Shown here piece by piece: positions 9,021-16,871 of a stretch of DNA of 64,000 bases. The notes beneath the pieces are model-generated. The model worked only from the letters and a program-made list of their open reading frames with translations. It was not told the DNA's origin and made no database searches. Numbering within the stretch: position 1 is the stretch's first letter; each line of letters starts with the position of its first letter. A program made the translations under genes and the position numbers. Source of the DNA: Acidimicrobiales bacterium (lineage in GTDB: Bacteria; Actinomycetota; Acidimicrobiia; Acidimicrobiales; SZUA-35); contig JANQPB010000012.1 in the NCBI GenBank assembly GCA_028285495.1, positions 116,575 to 180,574 of the forward strand, in the 5' to 3' direction.

Positions 9021-9792
9021 AGTCGGGGTTGCGGCGCTCGGCCATCGCCCGAACGCCCTCCCGGAAGTCCTCGGTCCGGCGCAGGCGATCCTGCTCGGCC
9101 TTCTCGTGGTCGGTGGCGGCCCGCACCGCCGCGGCCAGGTCGCCCCGAAGCGTCCGTCGGATCGATTCGACGGCCAGCGGGGCCGAGATCGCGATCTCCG
9201 CCGCCCAGGTCCTGGCCTCGTCGCGGATCTGGTCGTCGTCGACGTGGCGGTCGAGCAGGCCGAGGCGATGGGCCTCGTCACCCTTGATCCGCTTGCCGGT
9301 GTAGAGCAGGTCCATGGCCGTCTGGCGGCCGACGATGCGGGGCAGGGTCACCGACAGCCCGAAGCCGTGGTGGAAACCGAGCCGAGCGAAGTTGGCGGTC
9401 ATCCGGGTGCCGGGGCCGCCGACCCGGAAGTCGGCCATGCAGGCCAGCCCGAGCCCGCCGCCGACCGCCGCGCCCTTGACCGCCGCCACCACCGGCGTCG
9501 CGCAGGAGAACATCCGGAAGCACTCGTCGTAGATGTGGCGGGCCCCGCCGCCGGCCTGCTCGGTGGTGGTGCGAGGCTCGTCGGCGCTGAGGTCGGCCCC
9601 GGCGCAGAAGTTCTTGCCCTCGCTGGCCAGCACGATGCAGCGGGCGTCGTCGTCCTGGTCGACCCACTCGAGGGCGTCGGCGATCGAGCCGAGCATGGCC
9701 AGGCTGAAGAAGTTGTTCGGCGGGCGGTTGACCTCGACCAGGGCGACGTTGTCGTCGCCGACCTCGACCGTGATGTCTCCGAAGCTGGGCAT
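9007..9792 (-). CDS. Crotonase-family (enoyl-CoA hydratase/isomerase-like) protein
   Basis: A 261-aa protein with the crotonase fold. The first oxyanion-hole segment GKNFCAGADL and the second AAVGGGLGLACMADFRV are present, so acyl-CoA thioester binding is well supported. The segment that normally carries the two catalytic Glu residues of hydratases (PEI-x-LG and the G-GGTQRL loop) reads NFARLGFHHGFGLSVTL, with no Glu at either place. True hydratase activity is therefore doubtful; isomerase, hydrolase or decarboxylase chemistry is possible. No beta-oxidation operon surrounds it. Confidence 0.85.
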   Translation of the reverse strand: MPSFGDITVEVGDDNVALVEVNRPPNNFFSLAMLGSIADALEWVDQDDDARCIVLASEGKNFCAGADLSADEPRTTTEQAGGGARHIYDECFRMFSCATPVVAAVKGAAVGGGLGLACMADFRVGGPGTRMTANFARLGFHHGFGLSVTLPRIVGRQTAMDLLYTGKRIKGDEAHRLGLLDRHVDDDQIRDEARTWAAEIAISAPLAVESIRRTLRGDLAAAVRAATDHEKAEQDRLRRTEDFREGVRAMAERRNPDFNRR

Positions 9793-9874
9793 GGCCGGAG
9801 CGTACGTCCGGCCGTGCCCACCCTCAAGTCGTCGACCGGAGGTCGGGGGACGTCGACGGCCGCAGCTCCGACGG

Positions 9875-10336
9875 CTAGCGCTTGGCAGCGGCCAGGGTGG
9901 CCAGGGCCTCGGCCCCGTAGCCGCCGGGATCGGTGACCTCGTCCGCGGCGGCGACCCTGCCGTCCGGGTCGATCAGGTACGCGATCCGCTTCGGGTAGTC
10001 GGCGTACGGGTCGTCGGCGTCGCGGAGGACGTCGTAGGCGGTGCCGACCGAGCGGTCGGTGTCGGACAGCAACGGGAACGGGAAGTCGTGCTCGGTCCGG
10101 AAGGCCCGGTTGTCGGCCGGGGTGTCGAACGAGATGCCGACGACGTCGCAGCCGGCGTCGGTGAACTGCTGAGCCTGGTCACGCAGGCTCTGGCCCTGGA
10201 GCGTTCAACCGGGGGTCGAGGCCTTGGGGTACCACCACAGCAGGGTCCACCGGCCGCGCTGGTCCGCCAGCGCGAACTCGTCGCCGTCCTGGTCCGGCAC
10301 CGTGAAGTCCGGGGCCTGGCTGCCAACCTCGAGCAT
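9875..10336 (-). CDS. Peroxiredoxin (Bcp/AhpC-TSA type), selenoprotein with Sec at peroxidatic position
   Basis: Thiol/selenol peroxidase reducing hydroperoxides. Read through one in-frame UGA, the gene encodes 153 residues: MLEVGSQAPDF opening, a thioredoxin-like core, WWYPKASTPG, then UGA as codon 44, then TLQGQSLRDQ, DVVGIS and a normal C-terminus ending at 9875. Bcp proteins have TPGCT at this exact point, with Cys as the peroxidatic residue, so UGA replaces only that codon and the frame is intact on both sides. No Cys occurs at +5, where many Bcp enzymes hold the resolving Cys; the only other Cys is at 63. Ordinary gene calling would give two fragments. Divergent from the DUF3039 gene with a 60-bp gap. 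Confidence 0.87.
10181..10204 (-). promoter_or_regulatory. Candidate bacterial SECIS hairpin of the peroxiredoxin gene
   Basis: Immediately 3' of the UGA on the minus strand the RNA can fold as an outer ACG/CGT helix and an inner CAGG/CCUG helix around a 7-nt loop (GCCAGAG), with a 3-nt bulge on the 5' side. Alternative pairings (ACGC/GCGU plus GGC/GCC) are similar in stability. Position directly after the UGA fits bacterial SelB-recognised elements, but the helix is short and its loop is not the classic GGU type, so support comes mainly from the coding context. Confidence 0.45.
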
Positions 10337-10396
10337 GCTCGTTCTCCTCGTCGGGTCCTCGTTCGGGTGTTGCGTCGGACTGCTAGGTTAGGGGTG

Positions 10397-10639
10397 ATGT
10401 CCGACCTGGAGACGCTGCCGGTCGTCGACCCGACGCTCGACGATCCGATCCTCGACGACGGCGACCACGAGCGGTTCGCCCACTACGTTCGCAAGGACAA
10501 GATCCTGCCGAGCGCGATCGACGGCACGGCGGTCCGGGCCCTGTGCGGCAAGAAGTGGGTCCCCAACCGGGACCCGAAGAAGTTCCCGGTCTGCCCGGAG
10601 TGCAAGGACCTCTACGACAAGCTGCGCAAGCCCGAGTAG
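10397..10639 (+). CDS. DUF3039 family protein
   Basis: An 80-aa soluble protein. The N-terminus is acidic, and the C-terminal half has a Cys-containing motif (ALCGKKWVP, then VCPECKDLYD) that looks like a small zinc ribbon with three visible Cys. DUF3039 is a conserved actinobacterial family of unknown function. I chose ATG at 10397; an upstream open frame continues through the peroxiredoxin region but is antisense shadow. The gene is followed 30 bases later by the nucleoside hydrolase gene. Confidence 0.85.
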   Translation: MSDLETLPVVDPTLDDPILDDGDHERFAHYVRKDKILPSAIDGTAVRALCGKKWVPNRDPKKFPVCPECKDLYDKLRKPE

Positions 10640-10669
10640 GGCGAGGCGAGCGAGGTCCCGGAGCGTCTG

Positions 10670-11614
10670 GTGGCGGCCCGACTCCTGGTCGACTGTGACC
10701 CCGGCCACGACGACGCGGTTGCGCTCGTCGTCGCCGCCCACTTCGGTGAGCTGGTCGGCATCACGACCGTCGGCGGCAACGCCCCGCTGGCCGACGTCAC
10801 CGCCAACGCGCTGCTGACCTGCCAGCTCTTCGGGCTCGACGTCGAGGTCCACGCCGGCGCCGTCCGACCGCTCGTCGCCGCCCCTCGTCACGCCCCGGAG
10901 ATCCACGGCGTGAGCGGCTTCGACGGCCCGACCCTCCCGGACCTCGAACGGCGGCCGGCGTCCACCGAGGCCGTCGACTACCTGATCGAGACCATCCGCG
11001 GCGAGGAGGGCCTGTGGCTGGTCCCGACCGGCCCGCTGACCAACGTCGCCATCGCCATCCGCCAGGCCCCGGACCTGGTCGACCGGCTCGCCGGGATCAG
11101 CTTCATGGGCGGGTCGGCCGGACCGGGCAACCGGACCCCGGCCGCCGAGTTCAACCTGCTGGTCGACCCCGAGGCCGCGGCGGCGGTGCTGTCGTCGGGC
11201 GCCCGGATCCACATGGCCGGCCTCGACCTGACCCACCAGTTCACCGTCGACGATGCCCTGTCCGCCGACCTGCGGGCGCTCGGCGGGCCGGGGGCGATCC
11301 TGTTGGCCGACCTGGTCGACGGCTACCTCGACAACGCCGAGCGGGTGACCGGCCGGCGCTGGGGTGGGTTGCACGATCCGTGCGCCGTGCTGGCCGTCAC
11401 CCATCCCGAGGTGATCGAGTCCGAGCTCAGGCGGGTCGAGGTCGAGCTGGCCGGCACGTTCACCCGGGGGATGACCGTGGTCGACCTCCGGGCCGGTGAC
11501 CGCCGCTCGTCCGAGGCCCCCAACGTGCACCACGGCCACACGCTCGACCATCCGACGGCCAGGCGCCTGGTGCTCGAGGCGGTGGCGGCGCTCGACGGCG
11601 AGCCGGCCCCGTGA
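10670..11614 (+). CDS. Inosine/uridine-preferring nucleoside hydrolase
   Basis: Cytosolic N-ribohydrolase of 314 aa that splits nucleosides into base and ribose. The calcium-binding signature DCDPGHDDA (Asp8, 10, 14, 15) sits at the N-terminus, followed by TTVGGNAPL, both diagnostic for the IunH family. A later conserved His of the active site is likely in the AGLDLTHQF segment. It starts with GTG and overlaps the next gene, a ribokinase-like kinase, by four bases (GTGA). That coupling makes sense: the hydrolase frees ribose and the kinase phosphorylates it for the pentose-phosphate pathway. Confidence 0.93.
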   Translation: MAARLLVDCDPGHDDAVALVVAAHFGELVGITTVGGNAPLADVTANALLTCQLFGLDVEVHAGAVRPLVAAPRHAPEIHGVSGFDGPTLPDLERRPASTEAVDYLIETIRGEEGLWLVPTGPLTNVAIAIRQAPDLVDRLAGISFMGGSAGPGNRTPAAEFNLLVDPEAAAAVLSSGARIHMAGLDLTHQFTVDDALSADLRALGGPGAILLADLVDGYLDNAERVTGRRWGGLHDPCAVLAVTHPEVIESELRRVEVELAGTFTRGMTVVDLRAGDRRSSEAPNVHHGHTLDHPTARRLVLEAVAALDGEPAP

Positions 11615-12567
11615 CCGTTCCCGGACCCGGATCCGGCGGCGGTGGCGGTGACGCAGGGTCCGGGCCGCCCGACATCGCCGTCGTCGGCTCGATCAACCTC
11701 GACCTGTCGCTCGACGTCGAGCGCTTCCCCGACCCGGGCGAGACCGTGCTCGGCCTCGGCGTCGCCAGAGGCGGGGGTGGAAAGGGGGCCAACCAGGCGG
11801 TGGCCGCGGCCCGGCTCGGCCGCTCGGTCGCCCTGGTCGGGCGCGTCGGGGACGACGGCGACGGCCACCTGCTGCGCCACGCCCTGGAGGCTGAGGGACT
11901 GGACCTGACCGGCGTCGGGACGGCCGATGACCCGACCGGGCTGGCGGTCATTGAGGTCGACCCCTCCGGCGAGAACAGGATCGTCGTGGTGCCAGGGGCC
12001 AACGCCGCCGTGACCGTCGAGCAGCTCGACCGGGCCGGGCCGGCGATCGACGGCGCCGCCGTCGTGCTCGCCCAGCTCGAGATCCCGGTCGAGGTCGTCG
12101 AGGCGCTGGCGATCAGGCCGAACCGGCGGGGCCGGCTCGTCCTCAACCCGGCGCCGGCCCGGCCGGTGAGCCTGGCCGGGGTCGACGTGATCGTCCCGAA
12201 CCGGACCGAGCTGGCCCTCCTGGCCGGGGGTGAACCGGCCGTCACCGTCGACGAGGTGGTCGACCAGCTCCGCTCGTTGCCCGAGCCGCCGGCCGAGGCC
12301 GTCGTGACCCTCGGCGGCGACGGCGCAGTCGTGGTGACGGGCCTCGCCGGGGCCGAGCGCCGCGTCGAGGAGGTACCGGCCCAACCGGTCGAGGTGGTCG
12401 ACACCACCGGCGCCGGTGACGCGTTCTGCGGCGGCCTGGCCGACGCGCTCTGCCTCGGCGCCGACCTGGTGGCGGCCGCCAACTGGGCCGGCCGGGTCGC
12501 CGCGCTCGCCGTCACCCGTCACGGGGCGTGGTCGGCGCTGCCCCACCGGTCCGATCTGTTGCACTGA
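11611..12567 (+). CDS. rbsK: Ribokinase (PfkB family)
   Basis: PfkB carbohydrate kinase of 318 aa. After a Gly-rich N-terminal extension the chain begins with the VVGSINLD strand. It then shows the sugar-binding GGGGKGANQAVAAARLG motif characteristic of ribokinases, and ends with the anion-hole and catalytic-base motif DTTGAGDAFCGG near residue 265. ATP-dependent phosphorylation of D-ribose at C5 is the expected reaction. Translation is coupled to the upstream nucleoside hydrolase through a GTGA overlap, supporting a ribonucleoside salvage role. Convergent with galE 25 bases downstream. Confidence 0.9.
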   Translation: MTVPGPGSGGGGGDAGSGPPDIAVVGSINLDLSLDVERFPDPGETVLGLGVARGGGGKGANQAVAAARLGRSVALVGRVGDDGDGHLLRHALEAEGLDLTGVGTADDPTGLAVIEVDPSGENRIVVVPGANAAVTVEQLDRAGPAIDGAAVVLAQLEIPVEVVEALAIRPNRRGRLVLNPAPARPVSLAGVDVIVPNRTELALLAGGEPAVTVDEVVDQLRSLPEPPAEAVVTLGGDGAVVVTGLAGAERRVEEVPAQPVEVVDTTGAGDAFCGGLADALCLGADLVAAANWAGRVAALAVTRHGAWSALPHRSDLLH

Positions 12568-12591
12568 CGGCCTCGGTGCCGCCCGGCCGTC

Positions 12592-13608
12592 TCAGCTCGG
12601 CTCGAAGCCCTCGGGGTTCTTCGACTGCCAGTTCCAGGCGTCGGCCAGCATCACCTCGAGGCCGCGGTCGGCCCGCCACTCGAGCCGCTCGTTCGCCTTC
12701 GTCGGATCGGCGAGCGAGGTGGCGATGTCGCCCTCGCGACGGCCGACGACCTCGTGGGGGATCGGTCGGCCGGCCACCTGCTCGACGGTCGTGATCACGT
12801 CGAGGACCGAGGCCCCGGTCCCGGTTCCCAGGTTGAACGCCTCACAGCCGGCTTCGATGCGGTCGAGGGCGGCGAGGTGGCCCATGGCCAGGTCGATCAC
12901 GTGGATGTAGTCCCGCACGCCGGTGCCGTCCTCGGTGTCCCAGTCGTCGCCGAACACCCGAACCTTGTCCCGCCGCCCGACCGCGACCTGCATGACGTAG
13001 GGCACGAGGTTGTTCGGGATGCCGCGGGGGTCCTCGCCGAGGAGGCCGCTCGGGTGGGCCCCGACCGGATTGAAGTAGCGGAGCAGGCTGATGCGCCAGC
13101 GGGGATCGGCGGCGGCGACGTCGCGGCAGATGTCCTCGATCATCGCCTTGGTCCGGCCGTAGGGGTTGGTCGGGCCGAGGCGGGCCGACTCGGGGAGCGG
13201 CAGGACCTCGGGCTCGCCGTAGACGGTGGCCGACGAGGAGAACACCAGGTCCCACACGTCGGCCTCGGCCATCGCCTCCAGCAGGTTCATCGTCGAGACG
13301 AGGTTGGTGCGGTAGTACGAGAGTGGCTTCTCGACCGATTCGCCGACCGCCTTGAGCCCGGCGAAGTGGATGGTGGCGGCGATGGGGTGGGCCTCGAAGA
13401 CCTTGCGCAGGGCGTCGGCATCGGTCAGGTCGGTCTCGTGGAAGGCGACGTCGGCACCGGTCAGCTCCCGGATCCGGTCGACCGCGACGGGCGACGAGTT
13501 CGACAGGTCGTCGGCGATGACCACCCGGTGCCCCTGGTCGAGCAGGGCGATGGCCGTGTGGCTGCCGATGTAGCCGGCTCCGCCGGTCACCAGGATCGTT
13601 TCGTGCAT
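12592..13608 (-). CDS. galE: UDP-glucose 4-epimerase GalE
   Basis: NAD-dependent epimerase interconverting UDP-glucose and UDP-galactose (and perhaps N-acetyl forms), feeding cell-envelope glycans. The 338-aa protein begins at ATG 13608 with ILVTGGAGYIGSH, the extended-SDR NAD-binding loop. Catalytic residues are Ser125 in FSSSATVYG and the Tyr150-x3-Lys154 pair in NPYGRTK. The substrate-domain motif RYFNPVGAHPSG and a near-C-terminal Trp/Arg region are typical of GalE. An open frame continues upstream of the ATG but that part is Pro/Arg-rich shadow and not part of the enzyme. Confidence 0.96.
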   Translation of the reverse strand: MHETILVTGGAGYIGSHTAIALLDQGHRVVIADDLSNSSPVAVDRIRELTGADVAFHETDLTDADALRKVFEAHPIAATIHFAGLKAVGESVEKPLSYYRTNLVSTMNLLEAMAEADVWDLVFSSSATVYGEPEVLPLPESARLGPTNPYGRTKAMIEDICRDVAAADPRWRISLLRYFNPVGAHPSGLLGEDPRGIPNNLVPYVMQVAVGRRDKVRVFGDDWDTEDGTGVRDYIHVIDLAMGHLAALDRIEAGCEAFNLGTGTGASVLDVITTVEQVAGRPIPHEVVGRREGDIATSLADPTKANERLEWRADRGLEVMLADAWNWQSKNPEGFEPS

Positions 13609-13838
13609 GACGTCCGGAGCCTCCGCAGGCTGCTGGTGGAACGCCGGTCGGGGGTACCGGCGAGTGGCTGATCGGGGGACGGGCCTCCCCCGGGGGCCGA
13701 CCGGGCCGGCCGGTGAGCCGCCTATGCTAGCTTCCGCGGACGACGGCAGAGGGACGCCCGACTCCGCCCCGGACGTGGGTGCCGGAGGGCTCGCAGCGAC
13801 CGGCGGCGGTCGTGTCACGAGGATCGAGTGGGGCAGCG

Positions 13839-14543
13839 ATGAGTCAACCAGCCGGCTGGTACACCAACCCGGACGGCACGTCGAGTCAGCGGTACTGGGA
13901 CGGCGACCGGTGGACCCACGACGTGCGGCCCGTCCCGCCGCCGCCGGGGGCCGTCGATCGGCCGTCGCCGCCGCCCGACGAAGGCCCGGCGCCGGCCGCC
14001 GGAGGACCCGGACCCGAGTCGACGCCATCGGTCTTCGCCGACATCGCCGGCCCGGCTGGTTCCGGGCCCGCCAGCGGACCGGGCCCCGCGCCCGATCCGG
14101 GCTCGACCGACCCGACCGCGGTCGCCGGCGCCCCCGGCCTCGACCGGACCCTCACCGTCGGGGGCATCCCCGCCGGCCAACCCGGCCCGGCCTCCCAGGC
14201 GCCGCCGCCGGACCCGCCATCGGGCGGCGGTTCGGTGTCCGACCTGCTCGGGCTGCTGTTCGACCTCGGGCTGGAGCGGCGCTTCACCCGGTCGGCCGCA
14301 GCGCTCGGCTACCGGATCGGCGCCATCGCCGTCATCGTCGTGTCGGTGCTGTTCCTCCTGGCCGGCGTCCAGGGTGGGGGAGGGGCGGCGCTCGTCACGG
14401 TCCTGATGGCCCCGCTGCTCGCTCTGCTGTGGCTGATCGGACTCCGGGCGCTCCTCCAGCTGGTGGCCGACCGGGCCGAGGCGCCAGACGGGGCCGACGG
14501 AACGGACAGGAGGGGCGAGGTCGCCGGGGTCGACGGTGAGTGA
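13839..14543 (+). CDS. DUF2510-containing membrane protein
   Basis: A 234-aa protein. An N-terminal DUF2510 module (GWYTNPDGTSSQRYWDG near residues 7-23) is followed by about 100 residues of Pro/Gly/Ala-rich linker and then two hydrophobic segments near residues 162-205 before an acidic tail. DUF2510 modules are short actinobacterial domains usually attached to membrane anchors; the C-terminal part resembles DUF4282-type two-helix proteins. It shares an 8-base overlap with the next membrane-protein gene and heads a cluster of three similar proteins. Function unknown. Confidence 0.75.
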   Translation: MSQPAGWYTNPDGTSSQRYWDGDRWTHDVRPVPPPPGAVDRPSPPPDEGPAPAAGGPGPESTPSVFADIAGPAGSGPASGPGPAPDPGSTDPTAVAGAPGLDRTLTVGGIPAGQPGPASQAPPPDPPSGGGSVSDLLGLLFDLGLERRFTRSAAALGYRIGAIAVIVVSVLFLLAGVQGGGGAALVTVLMAPLLALLWLIGLRALLQLVADRAEAPDGADGTDRRGEVAGVDGE

Positions 14544-15318
14544 CCGATGGGAACCGCCGGCCGGGCCACCACCCGAGGGACCGCCGGACCGGCCGGCCCA
14601 ACCACCGCCGCAGCCCGGGTCGGCCGAGCCCGCGTCCGGCTTCGCCGCCCCACCGCCTGGCCCGGCCTGGGGCGCACCCCCACCGCCGCCGGGTGAGCCG
14701 GGGGGCCGCCCGCCCGGCTGGGACCAGCCGGGCCACGAGCCGCCGGTCACCGCACCGATCCCGACGCCGCCGTTCGGGCCGCCCGGCTATGGCCGGCCGG
14801 CGATCCCACCACCGGGCGCCGATCCGCCCGTCGCCGGCTGGGAGCCGCCGCCGGCGGTGTACCAGCGGCCCGCCGCCCCGGCCGCCCAGCCCCGCACCCC
14901 GGACGGGTTGAAGGTCCTGGCCATCCTCGTCTCGGTGGTCAAGGCGATCCCCCTCGTCCTGTTCCTCATCGTCCTCATCGTCGCCGCCAGCCTGTCGAGC
15001 GAGTTCGACGACCTCGGCGAGTTCGGCGACGCGCTCGACCAGGCGCTCGTCGCCGTGTTCCTCGTCGGCCTGCTGTTCCTCGCCGCCGGCGCCGCCCTGC
15101 TGTTCGTCCAGGTCCGCGGCGTCGTCCGGGGGCGGTTGCTCAGCGTCGTCGTCGTCGCCTCGATCATGACCGCCCTCGACGCCGTCATCTTCCTCGCCGT
15201 CATCTTCGACGGCGACTCCGACGCCAGCTCCGTGGTGGTCATGGCGCTGACCCTCGCCGCCCAGGCGGCCGTGCTCGGATGGTCCCTCCAGGTCCGGGCC
15301 GCCAACCGGTCCCGATGA
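14536..15318 (+). CDS. Proline-rich multi-pass membrane protein, unknown function
   Basis: A 260-aa protein: the first 125 residues are dominated by Pro and Gly with no recognisable domain, and the rest forms four likely membrane helices (about residues 127-148, 170-195, 198-222 and 230-252). It starts with GTG inside the end of the preceding gene (8-base overlap), implying translational coupling. No enzymatic motif is visible. The arrangement of a disordered Pro-rich cytoplasmic arm on a membrane bundle is common in actinobacterial envelope proteins. Confidence 0.7.
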   Translation: MSDRWEPPAGPPPEGPPDRPAQPPPQPGSAEPASGFAAPPPGPAWGAPPPPPGEPGGRPPGWDQPGHEPPVTAPIPTPPFGPPGYGRPAIPPPGADPPVAGWEPPPAVYQRPAAPAAQPRTPDGLKVLAILVSVVKAIPLVLFLIVLIVAASLSSEFDDLGEFGDALDQALVAVFLVGLLFLAAGAALLFVQVRGVVRGRLLSVVVVASIMTALDAVIFLAVIFDGDSDASSVVVMALTLAAQAAVLGWSLQVRAANRSR

Positions 15319-15411
15319 CGGCGTCCGGCACCGCGACGGCGGCCGGGGATCGGCCGGATACCACCCCGGGGCGCTGGCAGGCCAGCAGCGACTCGGCAGT
15401 AGGCTGAGGCC

Positions 15412-15978
15412 ATGTCTGATCGACCGATCGCACCGCCGCCGGGCTGGTACCCGGCCAAGGGCGACCCGCCGGGCACCCATCGCTACTGGGACGGTGAGGG
15501 GTGGCAGGGCGAGCCCCGCCCGGTGCCGGGTCTGGCGGCCGACGACACCTTCCCCCTCGCCGGTCTGCCGAGGCGGGCCGGCGCCCGGCTGATCGACGTC
15601 GTCATCTGGACCGTCGTCGGCCTGGTCGTCGGCGCCGGATCGTTGCCGAGCGGCGGGCTGGCGGTCATCGTGCTCGGCCTGCTGATCGTCGCCTACGAGG
15701 CGTCGATGGTCGGCCTGCGCGGTGGAACGGCGGGCAAGCTCGTCCTCGGGCTGGCCGTGGCCAACGACGACGGGTCGGAGGCGACGCCGGTCACCGGCCT
15801 GCGGCGGGCGCTGCCGCTCGTCGCCCTCACGGTGCTGTCGTTCGTGCCGTTCCTCTGGATCCTGACCGTGGTCATCGTCCCGCTGCTGGCTCTGGCCGGT
15901 GTGCTGATGATCTATGCCGACGATCGACGCCAGACCCCATGGGACAAGGTCGGGCGGACACTGGTGGTGGTGCGCTGA
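15412..15978 (+). CDS. RDD family membrane protein with N-terminal DUF2510
   Basis: A 188-aa protein. Residues 10-35 form a DUF2510 module (PPGWYPAKG...HRYWDGEGW). From about residue 52 an RDD domain begins with the family's RAGARLIDVVIW segment, continues with the GGTAGKLVLGL motif, and spans three to four membrane helices. RDD proteins are proposed ion or small-molecule transporters, but direct function here is unknown. The stop codon overlaps the ATG of a tiny downstream gene (TGATG). Confidence 0.85.
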   Translation: MSDRPIAPPPGWYPAKGDPPGTHRYWDGEGWQGEPRPVPGLAADDTFPLAGLPRRAGARLIDVVIWTVVGLVVGAGSLPSGGLAVIVLGLLIVAYEASMVGLRGGTAGKLVLGLAVANDDGSEATPVTGLRRALPLVALTVLSFVPFLWILTVVIVPLLALAGVLMIYADDRRQTPWDKVGRTLVVVR

Positions 15979-16172
15979 TGGCTCGACGCAAGGGAACCAG
16001 CCGGGTCACCCAGCCGGGCACGGGGTCGCCGAACCGGCCCGATCCGGCCGCCCCTCCGCCCGGCCTGCCGAGCATCCGGCAGCGGCGCCCCGCGCTGTTC
16101 TGGGGCCTGATCGTCGGCATGCTGGCGATGCTGTTGCCCCTGGTCGCCGGCATCATCCAGGTGCTGCTCTAG
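15978..16172 (+). CDS. Small single-pass membrane protein
   Basis: A 64-aa protein translationally coupled to the RDD gene through a TGATG overlap. The N-terminal 38 residues are basic and Pro-rich; residues 40-64 form one hydrophobic helix that ends the chain. No family recognised. Its size, topology and coupling suggest an accessory subunit of the neighbouring membrane proteins, which is inference only. Confidence 0.65.
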   Translation: MARRKGTSRVTQPGTGSPNRPDPAAPPPGLPSIRQRRPALFWGLIVGMLAMLLPLVAGIIQVLL

Positions 16173-16316
16173 CCCGGTCGAGCCGCCGCCCCCGACCCAC
16201 ATCCGATGGGTCCCCGAGGTGCGATTGCGGTCGAATTGCGCCATCATGGAGGGAGCGAGCGCGGCCCGATCGGGCCAGCGACAACCTGCCGCAGCTAGTC
16301 GGGGCCGAGGAGTTTG

Positions 16317-16799
16317 ATGACGACGTTCAAGTCTGGTGATCGAGTCGTGTACCCCCATCACGGGGCGGCGGTGATCCAGCGCACCGAGACCCGTGAGCAC
16401 AACGGTGAGAAGACGAAGTACTTCGTCCTCCAGGCGGTGCACGACAACCTCACCGTCCGGGTACCGGTCGACATGGCCGACGAGGTCGGCATGCGGCTCC
16501 CGATCAGCCAAGAGGACGTCGAGGATCTCTTCGTCCTGCTGTCGAAGCGGGACGTGCGCGAGCCGGCCAACTGGAGCCGGCGGTTCAAGAACCACCAGGA
16601 GAAGCTCCGCTCCGGCGACGTCTACCAGGTGGCCGAGGTGGTCAGGAACCTCCGCCTCCGCGAGAAGAGCAAGGGGCTCTCGGCCGGCGAGAAGACGATG
16701 TACAACAAGGCCCGCAAGGTCCTGGTCTCCGAGCTGTCGTTTGCGCTGAACGTCAGCGAGGAGGACGCGATGGACCAGGTCGAGGAGCAGCTCGTCTAG
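16317..16799 (+). CDS. carD: CarD-family transcriptional regulator
   Basis: RNA polymerase-binding global regulator (160 aa) that stabilises open promoter complexes at rRNA and many housekeeping promoters in actinobacteria. The N-terminal RID/Tudor-like domain starts with FKSGDRVVYPHHGAA and binds the RNAP beta subunit. The C-terminal helical DNA-binding domain includes the conserved NWSRRFKNHQEKL with the Trp that wedges into the -10 fork. ATG at 16317 is preceded by GAGGAG six bases upstream, which favours it over the adjacent TTG at 16314. A convergent hairpin follows the stop. Confidence 0.96.
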   Translation: MTTFKSGDRVVYPHHGAAVIQRTETREHNGEKTKYFVLQAVHDNLTVRVPVDMADEVGMRLPISQEDVEDLFVLLSKRDVREPANWSRRFKNHQEKLRSGDVYQVAEVVRNLRLREKSKGLSAGEKTMYNKARKVLVSELSFALNVSEEDAMDQVEEQLV

Positions 16800-16800
16800 A

Positions 16801-16825
16801 GGTGACGGTCCGGCGGGCCGTCACC
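16801..16825. terminator. Bidirectional hairpin terminator between convergent genes
   Basis: Directly after the carD stop, GGTGACGGTCC pairs with GGGCCGTCACC around a GGC loop, an 11-bp stem with one G-U pair. It sits between carD and the convergent metallo-beta-lactamase-like gene. No U-tract follows on either strand, as is common in high-GC actinobacteria. Confidence 0.6.
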
Positions 16826-16871
16826 ACGAGCCCCGCTCGCAGCGGCAGGTCGTCGCACGCCGGGGCGGCCG

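Noticed and set aside
10205..10207. UGA in the peroxiredoxin as a true stop (pseudogene or two genes)
   Set aside because: The UGA sits exactly on the peroxidatic Cys codon, both sides are intact and conserved, and a second UGA with a strong SECIS at an equally diagnostic position occurs in the same window.
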